From Paenibacillus sp. FSL A5-0031 (GTDB lineage Bacteria; Bacillota; Bacilli; Paenibacillales; Paenibacillaceae), in NCBI RefSeq assembly GCF_001956295.1, contig NZ_MRTD01000034.1, positions 1 through 34,413 on the forward strand: 34,413 nucleotides of DNA. Reading direction: 5' to 3'. The number at the start of each line of letters is the position of its first letter. Positions within the stretch are counted from its first letter, which is position 1. The translations under genes were made by a program, and so were the position numbers. Of the stretch, positions 1-8,515 are shown in pieces. Below the pieces are notes generated by a model. The model did not search any database. It had not been told where the DNA came from and worked only from the letters and a program-made list of their open reading frames with translations.

Positions 1-2545
1 ACGAGCTTATACGTTCCATCCTGAATAACATCCGTACCACTTGTAAAAGCAGTTCCATTCAATGTTGCCGTTCCTTCATTATAGCTAACTGTCACCTTAT
101 CCTTGTAGATTCCATCTTCGGTTACTCCAGTTACTACTGGTGCTACTTTATCAATCACAAAGTTTACTGTTGTTGCATTTCCTGCTGCATCCGTTACGAC
201 AAGTGTATAGCTACCGTCTGCAGTAACCTCCGTACTGCTTGTAAAAGTAGCTCCATTTAATTTCGCTGTTCCTTCATTAAAGCTAACTGACACTTTATCC
301 TTGAACATTCCACCATCCGCAACTCCTGTTACGATTGGTGCCACAGTATCAATCACAAAGTTCACCGTTGTTGCATTTCCTGCTGCGTCCGTTACGACGA
401 GCTTGTACGTGCCGTCTTGATTAACTTCCGTACCACTCGTAAAAGCAGTTCCATTCAATGTTGCTGTTCCTTCATTAAAACTAACTGTTACTTTATCCTT
501 GTAAATTCTACCATCCACAACACCTGTTACGATTGGTTCCACCGTATCAATCACAAAGTTCACTGTAGTTACATTTCCTGCTGCATCCGTGACGATTAGC
601 TTATACGCGCCGTCCTGAATTACTTCCGTACCACTCGTAAAAGCAGTTCCATTCAATGTTGCCGTTCCTTCATTGAAGGTAGCTGTCACTTTATCCTTGT
701 ACATTCCACCATCCGCAACTCCTGTTACAATTGGTGCTACCTTATCAACCACAAAGTTCACCGTTGTTGCATTTCCTGCTGCATCCGTTACGATGAGCTT
801 ATACGTGCCGTCCTGAATGACTTCCATACCACTCGTAAAAGTAGTTCCATTCAATGTTGCCGTTCCTTCATTGAAGCTAACTGTCACTTTATCCTTGTAC
901 ATTCCACCTTCGGTTACTCCAGTTACTACTGGTGCTATCTTATCAATCACAAAGTTCACTGTTGTTGCATTTCCTGCTGCATCCGTTACGATGAGCTTAT
1001 ACGTTCCGTCTTGATTAACTTCCGTACCACTCGTAAAAGCTGCTCCATTCAATGTTGCCGTTCCTTCGTTAAAACTAACTGTCACTTTATCCTTGTAGAT
1101 CCCATCTTCAGTTACTCCAGTTACTACTGGTGCTACCTTATCAATCACAAAGTTCACCGTTGTTGCATTTCCTGCTGCGTCCGTTACGATGAGCTTATAC
1201 GTGCCGTCCTGAATGACTTCCGTACCACTCGTAAAAGTAGTTCCATTCAATTTTGCCGTACCTTCATTAAAGCTAACTGTCACTTTTTCCTTGTACATCC
1301 CACCATCCGCAACACCTGTTACGATTGGTGCTACTCTATCAATCACAAAGTTCACCGTTGTTGCATTTCCTGCTGCATCCGTTACGACAAGTGTATAGCT
1401 GCCGTCTGCAGTAATCTCCGTACCACTCGTAAAAGCAGTTCCATTCAATGTTGCCGTTCCTTCATTATAGCTAACTGTCACTTTTTCCTTGTATATTCCA
1501 CCATCCGCAACACCTGTTACGATTGGTGCCACGGTATCAATCACAAAGTTCACCGTTGTTGCATTTCCTGCTGCATCCGTTACGATTAGCTTATACGTGC
1601 CCTCTTGAGTAACTTCAGTCCCACTTGTAAAAGCTGCTCCATTCAATGTTGCCGTTCCTTCATTGTAGCTAACTGTCACTTTATCCTTGTACATGCCACC
1701 ATCCGCAACACCTGTTACGATTGGTGCTACCTTATCAATCAAAAAGTTCACCGTTGTTACATTTCCTGCTGCGTCCGTTACGACAAGTGTATAGCTACCG
1801 TCTGCAGTAACCTCCGTACCGCTTGAAAAAGCAGTTCCATTCAATGTTGCCGTTCCTTCATTGAAACTAACTGTCACTTTATCCTTGTACATGCCACCAT
1901 CCATAACACCTGTTACGATTGGTGCTACTCTATCAATCAAAAAGTTCACCGTTGTTACATTTCCTGCTGCATCCGTAACGACAAGTGTATAACTACCATC
2001 CGCGTCAATCCGCATTCCACTAGCAAATGCTGCTCCATTCAACGTCGCCGTTCCTTCGTTAAAAAACACCGTAACCGGGGCTTTATAACTCCCACCATGT
2101 GTTACTCCACTTACAAATGGTGCAGTCTTATCTATCTCAAAACTTACTGTTGTTACATTCCCTGCTTGATCAGTTACGACAAGCGTATAAGTACCGTCTA
2201 TTGTAACGATTGTTCCACTAGTAAATGCTGCTCCATTTAATGTCGCCGTTCCTTCATTAAAGGTGACTGTCACATTCCCCTTATAGATTCCACCATTAGT
2301 TACACCTGTTACAACTGGTGCAGCCTTGTCTATTTTAAAATTAACCGTTGTTGAATTCCCTGCCGAATCTGTTACGATCAGCGTATAAGTACCATCCATA
2401 ACAATCTCTGTCCCGCTATTAAAGGGGTTGCCATTCAATAGCCCACTACCTTCATTAAATGTGGGGGCTATCGCCTTGTTATATGTTTTATTATTCTCTA
2501 CATTTGATATAACTGGTGATATGGTATCTACAGTAATCGTGCTGC
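1..2545 (-). repeat. Twelve-plus tandem 198-bp repeats encoding 66-residue Ig-like units
   Basis: The segment encoding GNATTV recurs on the plus strand at 175, 373, 571, 769, 967, 1165, 1363, 1561, 1759, 1957, 2155 and 2353. Every step is exactly 198 bp, with no indel. Copies between 1 and about 2000 are nearly identical in DNA. Those at 2000-2545, the N-terminal side, are clearly diverged, for example PAESVTI-type wording in place of AAGNATT. Variant blocks (ADGSYTL or QDGTYKL; FNEGTA or YNEGTA) are shuffled between copies, giving a mosaic. The array continues past the left edge. Long antisense open frames exist here only because the period is a multiple of three. Confidence 0.95.
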
Positions 2546-3770
2546 TTATAGTTCCCATACTCAAATTCCCGACCCTATCTTTATATTGAACATATATCGT
2601 TTTAGCGCCTTCTCCTGCTGGGAGTACCCACGACCTCCCATTCAAATCAGAAACATTAAACCAACTCGTTTGCCAACTACCGCTAACATTCGAGAGCCGA
2701 GCTTGCTCAACTCCCGAGCCACTCCCGTCGGAATAACTTCCGCTCAAAGTCACGGTGTGGTTTTTAGTAAATGCAGCATTATTATTAATGATAAGAGATC
2801 CTGTTGGAGATGTCTGATCTAATAGTATACTCTGGGAAGATGTATTCGAAATCCCATTTTGGGAATCCTTTAATTGCATATAGATCGTCTTAGCCCCGTC
2901 ACCGCCAGCTAGACTAAATGTTGCTGAATTGCTAAAAGGCAACCAAGATGCTGCCGACAAACCCGCAGAACTATTCGAAAATCTCATATGCGTAACACTA
3001 TCGCCTGCGTCAGCGTCAGATCCCGTTACAGATAGATTAGCAATTGACGAGCTTGTAGCTGCGCCTTCATTTATCGTAAAAGAACCTGTCGGAATCGTAT
3101 TTGCAGGTCCGGTCTCATAAGTAAGCACTAGTTTAGGATGATACGCAGCATTTGCAGCTTCCATGGAATAAAATAGAAATCTACCGCTATCAGCATCTGA
3201 CTCATTACCATTCAGAATTAAGGTTAGTTTACGATCAGAGCTGTCCGTAAATGCATCTACAGCTGATTTTACGTTAAGAGTAATCGTTTGATTCTGAAGA
3301 TATGTACCCATAGGCACTTCACTAGTACTCTTTGCTGTAAATTTATCCGCATAAAGAGTGTTCGTATCCATTGGCGGAAAGCTTACAAGGTTCAAATCAT
3401 TCGCTGTAGAACCCCTAACTTCCATATACAAATTATGACCAGGGATTCTAAGGACAGTAGCGACAGTCAAGACCAGCTCTGCTGAAACAATAATTCCTTC
3501 GGGTACACCTAGATTAAACATAGTTGCCATTCTATTTCGGACATTTACGAATCCGTCATTATTACTCATACCAACATAAAGATAACCATCCCCATCATTA
3601 TCATATATGCCGTCATATTCCTGCTGACCTCTCAACTCCATCGTGTCCGCAGAGGCAGCGTAAGTTTTTGTAACTGTACCCCCAGCCGCATCCGCTCTAT
3701 TAGGTACTAGTCCAGGTGAAATAACTGATAATAAAATAGCGATGACCAACAAAAAAGATTGTTTCCTCAT
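1..3770 (-). CDS. Large secreted DNRLRE/Ig-like repeat surface protein, partial (C-terminus beyond left edge)
   Basis: The reading frame is open from an ATG at 3770 to the window edge, at least 1256 codons. GGAGGA lies 7 nt before the ATG. Residues 1-28 form a signal peptide (MRKQ, hydrophobic LLVIAILLSVI, cleavage probably after NRADA). Residues about 30-205 resemble a DNRLRE/CBM96-type beta-sandwich: an early TYAASADTMELRG stretch, NMATMFNLGVPEG-like strands and a LVLTYE end. Residues about 210-410 hold two Ig-like stretches with SGxGVEQARLSN and KTIYVQYKDRVGN. From about residue 413 on there are 66-residue Ig-like repeats containing NEGTATLNG, FTSGT, YTLVVTDAAGN and VNFVIDK. I infer an extracellular adhesin or matrix protein. 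The anchor (SLH or sortase signal) would lie outside the window. The frame is continuous and in phase through all repeats, so no frameshift is seen. The exact function is unknown. Confidence 0.9.
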   Translation of the reverse strand, partial: MRKQSFLLVIAILLSVISPGLVPNRADAAGGTVTKTYAASADTMELRGQQEYDGIYDNDGDGYLYVGMSNNDGFVNVRNRMATMFNLGVPEGIIVSAELVLTVATVLRIPGHNLYMEVRGSTANDLNLVSFPPMDTNTLYADKFTAKSTSEVPMGTYLQNQTITLNVKSAVDAFTDSSDRKLTLILNGNESDADSGRFLFYSMEAANAAYHPKLVLTYETGPANTIPTGSFTINEGAATSSSIANLSVTGSDADAGDSVTHMRFSNSSAGLSAASWLPFSNSATFSLAGGDGAKTIYMQLKDSQNGISNTSSQSILLDQTSPTGSLIINNNAAFTKNHTVTLSGSYSDGSGSGVEQARLSNVSGSWQTSWFNVSDLNGRSWVLPAGEGAKTIYVQYKDRVGNLSMGTISSTITVDTISPVISNVENNKTYNKAIAPTFNEGSGLLNGNPFNSGTEIVMDGTYTLIVTDSAGNSTTVNFKIDKAAPVVTGVTNGGIYKGNVTVTFNEGTATLNGAAFTSGTIVTIDGTYTLVVTDQAGNVTTVSFEIDKTAPFVSGVTHGGSYKAPVTVFFNEGTATLNGAAFASGMRIDADGSYTLVVTDAAGNVTTVNFLIDRVAPIVTGVMDGGMYKDKVTVSFNEGTATLNGTAFSSGTEVTADGSYTLVVTDAAGNVTTVNFLIDKVAPIVTGVADGGMYKDKVTVSYNEGTATLNGAAFTSGTEVTQEGTYKLIVTDAAGNATTVNFVIDTVAPIVTGVADGGIYKEKVTVSYNEGTATLNGTAFTSGTEITADGSYTLVVTDAAGNATTVNFVIDRVAPIVTGVADGGMYKEKVTVSFNEGTAKLNGTTFTSGTEVIQDGTYKLIVTDAAGNATTVNFVIDKVAPVVTGVTEDGIYKDKVTVSFNEGTATLNGAAFTSGTEVNQDGTYKLIVTDAAGNATTVNFVIDKIAPVVTGVTEGGMYKDKVTVSFNEGTATLNGTTFTSGMEVIQDGTYKLIVTDAAGNATTVNFVVDKVAPIVTGVADGGMYKDKVTATFNEGTATLNGTAFTSGTEVIQDGAYKLIVTDAAGNVTTVNFVIDTVEPIVTGVVDGRIYKDKVTVSFNEGTATLNGTAFTSGTEVNQDGTYKLVVTDAAGNATTVNFVIDTVAPIVTGVADGGMFKDKVSVSFNEGTAKLNGATFTSSTEVTADGSYTLVVTDAAGNATTVNFVIDKVAPVVTGVTEDGIYKDKVTVSYNEGTATLNGTAFTSGTDVIQDGTYKL

Positions 3771-3783
3771 CCTTCATTCCTCC

Positions 3784-4198
3784 GCTTTCTTGTATGGAAC
3801 CATAGTTAATCATTGATAATTCATGAGGTCTTTAGCTGCCTTTTTACCATGGCTTCAACATGATCCTTATAAAAATTCTCATCATTAACTACTATAATTA
3901 AAAGGGAGGTTGTCTTATAGTGACCGCTGTCATCAATTCTGTCATATGACAATTTTTTTATGTAGTACAAAGAATGAGGATATTTCTCGGGTCGATACGC
4001 TGTATCCATATAAAATGTAATTTACATTATTCAAGGCCGCCGTCTGTTCTAAGGAACATCGTTGCTCCTTTATCACCGTTCATCGCGTTACCTTTGGCAC
4101 TGAGTTTAGTTTCAATCGCTTCTGCCAATCCACTTGCGCTCGAAATTACAGCAGATTTTTCAAAGAAAATGAAAGCAAAGAAATAACTTTAATAACAT
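3784..4198. other. Intergenic region with possible ORF remnants
   Basis: No convincing gene is present. On the minus strand a 62-codon frame (4009 to 3821, starting MDTAYRPEKYPHS and ending VEAMVKRQLKTS) has an ATG but no ribosome-binding site. Just upstream, 4187 to 4031, another minus frame ends in NGDKGATMFLRTDGGLE-stop with protein-like composition but no start. The two could be pieces of one decayed gene, but I do not recognise it. A 15-nt palindrome, AATGTAA-T-TTACATT, lies between them at about 4014-4028. This stretch must also carry the promoter of the large surface protein; I could not assign -35/-10 boxes with confidence. Confidence 0.3.
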
Positions 4199-4200
4199 TA

Positions 4201-4232
4201 AAAAAGAACCGTTCTAGAACGGTTCCTTTTTA
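4201..4232. terminator. Bidirectional Rho-independent terminator
   Basis: A perfect 20-bp palindrome (GAACCGTTCT/AGAACGGTTC, 4206-4225) is flanked by AAAAA on the left and CTTTTT on the right. It is placed to end the minus-strand acetyltransferase transcript that stops at 4299. Confidence 0.8.
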
Positions 4233-4298
4233 ATCATTAAGTAGGTTTAGTATATGACCATTGATGCTAACACCGAAAATACGCAAACTTATCGTGTG

Positions 4299-4949
4299 TT
4301 ATGACTCTATATCCGAAATCACACGGCAATCTGCCAACACTTCCGGTTTAAATTGCATACTGTCCGCTTGTGTGATCTGGCGAATTACTCTGCATGGAAC
4401 ACCCGCAGCAAAGGAGCCTGCTGGGATATCTTGAGTCACCACACTACCTGCTCCTATCACGCATCCGTCTCCAATGGTAACACCGCCGCATACCGTTACA
4501 TTGGCTGAGAGCCACACATCGTTTCCGATCGTCACAGGCTTGGCGTAACACAGCGACTTACGATTACCATTTTGATCAAGCATTTGCCTACGTTCAGAGG
4601 CGATGAACGGATGAATAGGTGTAACAATCGTTACATTAGGCCCAAAACTGACATTGTTTCCAATGGTAATTTTTGCATCGTCCTGTACGGTAAGATTGTA
4701 GTTGGCAAAGAAGTGATTTCCGATTTCTGTGTGAACCCCGTAATGAAAGAAAATAGGACCCTGAATGAAGCTGTGTTCCCCCATCCTGCCAAGCAGCTGT
4801 TCAAGTATCTCTTTGCGTTCCTCTGTCTGATCCTCAAAAGTGCGGCTATATTGACTGCTAAGGTTATGTGCACGGAGCTTTATAGCCTTTAACTCGGGAG
4901 CACCTGGACTAAATAAAATCCCCTTAAAAATTCGTTCCTCTTCCGTCAT
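4299..4949 (-). CDS. Hexapeptide-repeat sugar O-acetyltransferase (maltose/galactoside O-acetyltransferase family)
   Basis: Predicted 216-residue acetyl-CoA-dependent acetyltransferase, cytoplasmic, normally trimeric. It starts MTEEERIFKGILFSPGAPEL. A longer frame reaches back to 5054, but ATG 4949 has a GGAG box 9 nt upstream and matches the family N-terminus. An alpha-helical N-terminal part (about 1-60) is followed by a left-handed beta-helix with hexapeptide repeats (ITIGNNVSFGPNVTI, TIGNDVWLSANVTVCGG, VTIGDGCVIGAGSVV). His113 in TPIHPF is the expected catalytic base, by analogy with LacA His115. The C-terminus PAGSFAAGVPCRVIRQI is typical. The acceptor sugar cannot be read from sequence. 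It lies downstream of a second family member in the same orientation, about 170 nt away. Confidence 0.88.
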   Translation of the reverse strand: MTEEERIFKGILFSPGAPELKAIKLRAHNLSSQYSRTFEDQTEERKEILEQLLGRMGEHSFIQGPIFFHYGVHTEIGNHFFANYNLTVQDDAKITIGNNVSFGPNVTIVTPIHPFIASERRQMLDQNGNRKSLCYAKPVTIGNDVWLSANVTVCGGVTIGDGCVIGAGSVVTQDIPAGSFAAGVPCRVIRQITQADSMQFKPEVLADCRVISDIES

Positions 4950-5121
4950 ATGTTCATCTCCAATGTATCCGACCGAAACATATGTCTCAAAGCCGTAGGA
5001 TGATTGTTTTGCATATTGCCAATAGCACACTTTTAATGTGCTCACTAACATCATCTAATAACTGACCAGTAAGGGTAAAGACCACTGGCTGAAAGTATTC
5101 TTAATGCTTAAAATGCTGTTT

Positions 5122-5751
5122 TTACCATTCTACCTGATCAAAGCGCATGGTTTTGTAGTAAAAAATTTCGTCTTGATCCGTAATCTCTCGGAGCACCTTG
5201 CAGGGATTACCGACTGCTATTACATTGGCTGGAATATCTTTAGTTACAACACTGCCGCCCCCAATAACGCTTCCCTTTCCGATTGTAACACCCGGTAAAA
5301 TGATTGCGCCGCTACCTATCCAAACTCCATCTTCTATAACGACCGGCAAGGCAAACATTCCGCCTCCTTTGCGCATGACCGAGTGCACCGGATGGTTGGT
5401 CACAGCGATCGTTACATTTGGGCCAAACATCACGTCATTTCCAATCGTAACCTTATAGTCATCGACAACCGTTAGATTAAAATTGATATACACATTGTTG
5501 CCTACCGTAGTATTCGAACCGTAGGACATACGAATTGGCGGCTCCATCCATACATTTTCACCCATGCTCCCAAAAAGCTGTTTCATCAGCAATTTCCGTC
5601 CATCCAAATCATCGGGATGCAATTGATTGATTTCATAGCACAGAGCTTTGCCACGCTGGCGCGCACGAGCTAGAGCAGCAGCTTCCTCTGGGTAATTAGA
5701 ATCGTGATCGGTAAACAATTGACCGTTTTTCATTCGCTCTTGAATATTCAT
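5122..5751 (-). CDS. Hexapeptide-repeat sugar O-acetyltransferase, second copy (LacA-like)
   Basis: A 209-residue protein of the maltose/galactoside O-acetyltransferase family. AGAGGAGA lies 9 nt before ATG 5751. The N-terminal helix region (ERMKNGQLFTDHD, about 1-60) matches the Mac domain. The beta-helix has VTIGNDVMFGPNVTI, VVIEDGVWIGSGAIILPG and VTIGKGSVIGGGSVVTKD. His120 in VTNHPVH is the expected catalytic residue, and the end PANVIAVGNPCKVLREI is canonical. It resembles the downstream neighbour only moderately, so the pair is probably an old duplication or two independent family members. The MATE exporter ends 66 nt upstream, so the transporter and both acetyltransferases could be co-transcribed. 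Substrate unknown. Confidence 0.9.
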   Translation of the reverse strand: MNIQERMKNGQLFTDHDSNYPEEAAALARARQRGKALCYEINQLHPDDLDGRKLLMKQLFGSMGENVWMEPPIRMSYGSNTTVGNNVYINFNLTVVDDYKVTIGNDVMFGPNVTIAVTNHPVHSVMRKGGGMFALPVVIEDGVWIGSGAIILPGVTIGKGSVIGGGSVVTKDIPANVIAVGNPCKVLREITDQDEIFYYKTMRFDQVEW

Positions 5752-5817
5752 GCATTAGTCTCCTCTGGACAAAATTTATATTTTTCATATATATGAAATG
5801 GGTATAAGCCGCTTTCT

Positions 5818-7203
5818 TTAACTAACTTGTTCAAAGTTTCTTGTAATATTGTTCAACCATTTGTATTGACGATAACGGATATAAGTAACAGGAAGCTTAA
5901 CGACCTCATCTAAGCAAATTACGATATACAGTACGATGGGAGGTACGTGGTAAACAAAAGCACACAAGTAGCTGAGCGGTAATATTATGCCCCACATCAC
6001 AACCGTATCGCACCAAAATCCAAATTTAGAATCGCCGCCAGCCGTAAATATACCCGCAATGATCGTGGCATTCATCGACTTCGCAATACAATAAAAAGCA
6101 CTGATATACAGCATGCCATCCAAGTAATTTTGTGCAGCAGTGTTCAAGCTCACGACAGAGAAAACCAGTGGTTTTAGCAGCAAAATCGTGAATCCTGCAA
6201 TAACTCCAAAAATCAGAGCGTACAGGCTCATCTGTTTACCCGCATGTTTCGCTTTCTCAATTTCTCCCTGCCCTAAATATTTTCCAATTAGTACAGATCC
6301 GCCGCTGGCAATGCCTCCACATAGTACAACAGCAAGGTTCTTGACCACGGATGCCACAGAATTCGCTGCCACCATATCAGAGCTTACATGACCGATAATT
6401 GCGGCTGTCGCAGTTAAAGCTATGCCCCAAACAATATAATTGCCTTGGACAGGCAAAGTGTATTTCCAGAAATCTTTTAACAAATGACGCTGATTGCCTT
6501 TAGACGTAAGAAGTCGGAAGCGAATCGGTCCTCTGGTAACGGAATGTACAATACAGCAAGCAAGTTCAATGAAACGTGCTAAACCCGTTGAAAGGGCTAC
6601 CGATGCAACCGCGAGCTCCGGCTTCGTCGGAAAGAGAACAAAGATGCAGATTGCATTGAACAATATGTTCAAAATTAAGCATATAGAGCTAATCGAAGCA
6701 CTCAGTCGTGCATTTTCCATGCTTCTAATTACGGTGAGATACATTTGCGAAAGGCCCATTGCAATATACGAGAACGAAAGCATTTTTAAGAACCTTGAAC
6801 CATACTCTATCAATTCATTATCCTTTGTAAAAAGTCGCATTAGCGTCTCCGGAACAAAAAACGTAACAGAAAAAAATATAACAGAGATAAATAGCGAGAA
6901 CATGCAGGCAATACTGAGCACGCGCTGTATCGTTTCTAGATCTTTCTTGCCCCAATACTGCGCAGTAAGAATACCTGCTCCTGTTGACATTCCCATGTAA
7001 AACAAGGTCAACGCAAAGGTAATTTGGCCTGCGAGCGATACAGCCGACATCGCAGTTTGGCTAATCATGCCCACCATGACCACATCTATTGAAATGACCA
7101 AAGCTGAGATCAGATTTTGCAATGCAATGGGAATCACGAGCATCATAAGCTCCCGATTAAAATCACGGTTCATGGGAGATGTTATTTGCATACGATTTCT
7201 CAC
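5818..7203 (-). CDS. MATE family multidrug/Na+ efflux transporter
   Basis: An integral membrane exporter with about 12 hydrophobic segments in two homologous halves. The N-terminus RELMMLVIPIALQNLISALV and the following VVMVGMISQTAMSAVSLAGQ are diagnostic of MATE proteins, as are QYWGKKDLE in half one and GKYLGQGEIEKAK in half two. I chose GTG 7203 (VRNRMQITSPMNR): AGGGGAG stands 8 nt upstream and the resulting 461 residues match the usual 450-460. The frame is open to 7275 and ATG 7191 is an alternative. It probably drives drug or metabolite efflux with Na+ or H+ antiport; the substrate is not predictable. It is divergent from an AraC regulator, which is the obvious candidate for its control. 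Confidence 0.92.
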   Translation of the reverse strand: MRNRMQITSPMNRDFNRELMMLVIPIALQNLISALVISIDVVMVGMISQTAMSAVSLAGQITFALTLFYMGMSTGAGILTAQYWGKKDLETIQRVLSIACMFSLFISVIFFSVTFFVPETLMRLFTKDNELIEYGSRFLKMLSFSYIAMGLSQMYLTVIRSMENARLSASISSICLILNILFNAICIFVLFPTKPELAVASVALSTGLARFIELACCIVHSVTRGPIRFRLLTSKGNQRHLLKDFWKYTLPVQGNYIVWGIALTATAAIIGHVSSDMVAANSVASVVKNLAVVLCGGIASGGSVLIGKYLGQGEIEKAKHAGKQMSLYALIFGVIAGFTILLLKPLVFSVVSLNTAAQNYLDGMLYISAFYCIAKSMNATIIAGIFTAGGDSKFGFWCDTVVMWGIILPLSYLCAFVYHVPPIVLYIVICLDEVVKLPVTYIRYRQYKWLNNITRNFEQVS

Positions 7204-7329
7204 CTTATTTTCTCCCCTCTCCTTCCTGTTCAATTGAATGATATCAATATAGAACAAAATTATTGTCCAATCCATTAAAATTGACTATATTATTATAAGA
7301 ATCGTATATAGTTCAAAGGAGAGTTCCAT
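7204..7329. promoter_or_regulatory. Divergent promoter region between MATE exporter and AraC regulator
   Basis: An AT-rich 126-bp gap serves both divergent genes. TTGACT (7281-7286) and TATATA (7305-7310) are 18 bp apart on the plus strand. The implied start of transcription (about 7317) would cut into the AAAGGAGAG ribosome-binding site at 7315-7323, so this promoter pair is doubtful. Minus-strand boxes are not clear. Any AraC binding site should lie here. Confidence 0.3.
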
Positions 7330-8235
7330 TTGACTAAAAATTTAGAAGTGTTTTCGGATTTATCGGAACGCTTGGATTATAATCTTCCTGATTTACCTCT
7401 TTATATTCGTCAAGGAAGTCTGCATCAATTTAATAATTATGCTGCTGCAGCTCATTGGCATTCAGATGTAGAGTTCATTTATGTGCTAAAAGGATCCATG
7501 GATTTTTCTGTTAACGGACATATTACTCGCATAGAGCAAGAGAATGGAATTTTCGTGAATAGCCGCCGATTACATTTTGGTTTCTCCCAAGATCATATCG
7601 ATTGTTTATTCATTGTTGTTGTCATTCACCCCGCCCTTCTTGGCGAAGGTGCATCCCCGCTTCAAACCTATTGGGACGAAAAATTCAATCAACTAACGGA
7701 CGACTTTGTATTGCTTACAAACCAAGTTGCATGGCAACAGAGCATATTGCTTTCTCTTCTAGCGATCTATGATGAAATGCACGAAAGCTATTTCCCAAAT
7801 CCGCTTCGCCTCACTTCACAGGCTTTATCTTTACTTGCTTTAACCGGAGATCACCTGCAACCGAAGGTTGGGCAACCTGAAGACATACAATTGTGGACAA
7901 ATGTTCAGAAGATGACCAATTTCATCCGACAACACTATGATCAAAAAATAACGCTTGAAGATATAGCATCGGCGGGAACTGTTTGCAGGAGTCGCTGCTG
8001 TACATTGTTTAATAAGTATGTAGGTCAAACCCCTAACACGTATCTCACTAGATATCGAATTCAGAAAAGTTGTGAGATGCTGACGGAAACAAAACGATCC
8101 ATAAGTGAAATTGCACTGGCTTGCGGTTTCCAAAGCGGTAGTTACTTTACATCTATTTTCCGAAAACAACTGGGTTTAGTTCCACAAGATTATCGAAAAC
8201 AGACAAAAAGTAACAATATATATTGCGGGGATTGA
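7330..8235 (+). CDS. AraC family transcriptional regulator
   Basis: A 301-residue regulator with a TTG start (MTKNLEVFSDLSERL) preceded by AAAGGAGAG with 6 nt spacing. An N-terminal cupin-like sensor domain (about 25-110) has AAAAHWHSDVEFIYVLKG and the turn NGHITRIEQENGIFVNS. The C-terminal 100 residues form the double helix-turn-helix of AraC/XylS proteins: ITLEDIASAG, GQTPNTYLTRYRIQKS, SISEIALACGFQSGSYFT and the closing FRKQLGLVPQDYRKQ. This domain architecture usually senses a small molecule such as a sugar. By position it probably controls the divergent MATE/acetyltransferase genes; this is inference. Confidence 0.92.
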   Translation: MTKNLEVFSDLSERLDYNLPDLPLYIRQGSLHQFNNYAAAAHWHSDVEFIYVLKGSMDFSVNGHITRIEQENGIFVNSRRLHFGFSQDHIDCLFIVVVIHPALLGEGASPLQTYWDEKFNQLTDDFVLLTNQVAWQQSILLSLLAIYDEMHESYFPNPLRLTSQALSLLALTGDHLQPKVGQPEDIQLWTNVQKMTNFIRQHYDQKITLEDIASAGTVCRSRCCTLFNKYVGQTPNTYLTRYRIQKSCEMLTETKRSISEIALACGFQSGSYFTSIFRKQLGLVPQDYRKQTKSNNIYCGD

Positions 8236-8307
8236 CCATGACAAAATACAGTTCAACCGATGGATATTGTCAGCTCGTCAGCTCGTCCGAGATTAAGGCC
8301 ACCGAAG

Positions 8308-8441
8308 TGATATGCTCCCCAAATAGTGGAAGGTGAAATAATAAAAAACCTGTTGCTATGAGGGGAGCTTTTCTATGTCTAAAGTTAAATATTCCGCATC
8401 AGAGAAACTAACCATTATCGGAGAGTACATAAATAAAACAA
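8308..8441 (+). mobile_element. Truncated IS3-family insertion sequence (left end plus start of orfA)
   Basis: TGATATGCTCCCC at 8308-8320 looks like an IS3/IS150-group left inverted repeat. It is followed by a short leader, AGGGGAG, and an ATG at 8375 reading MSKVKYSASEKLTIIGEYI. That matches the N-terminus of IS3-family OrfA (an HTH transposase subunit). The frame then runs into the terminator of the neighbouring operon and stops at 8465, after 30 codons. No right end, orfB or target duplication is visible, so only a fossil of the left end remains. Confidence 0.6.
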
Positions 8442-8471
8442 CCAGTTACCCTCGAAATCGAGAATAACTGG
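8430..8471 (-). terminator. Rho-independent terminator of siderophore-uptake operon
   Basis: Read on the minus strand, CCAGTTA-tt-CTCGA-tt-TCGAG-gg-TAACTGG forms a long stem followed by TTGTTTTATTTAT. It sits 45 bp after the stop of the second FecCD permease. It also overlaps the last codons of the IS orfA remnant, marking the junction of the truncated element. Confidence 0.8.
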
Positions 8472-8515
8472 CTGCATTTGACTGTATTTGCGATGGTATC
8501 TATTAGGCCCAAGCT

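Noticed and set aside
1011..1589. Long plus-strand open frames (up to 192 codons) through the repeat region
   Set aside because: They are antisense to the Ig-like repeats and stay open only because the 198-bp period is a multiple of three. They have no ribosome-binding sites and encode Cys/His/Ser-rich, non-protein-like sequence.
3974..4186. Plus-strand 70-codon frame with a hydrophobic stretch
   Set aside because: No ribosome-binding site, and it is antisense to the possible ORF remnant; the hydrophobicity probably comes from the reverse complement of a helical segment.
4950..5054. N-terminal 35-residue extension of the first acetyltransferase
   Set aside because: It is not hexapeptide- or Mac-like and lacks a ribosome-binding site; the internal ATG at 4949 has GGAG and fits the family start.
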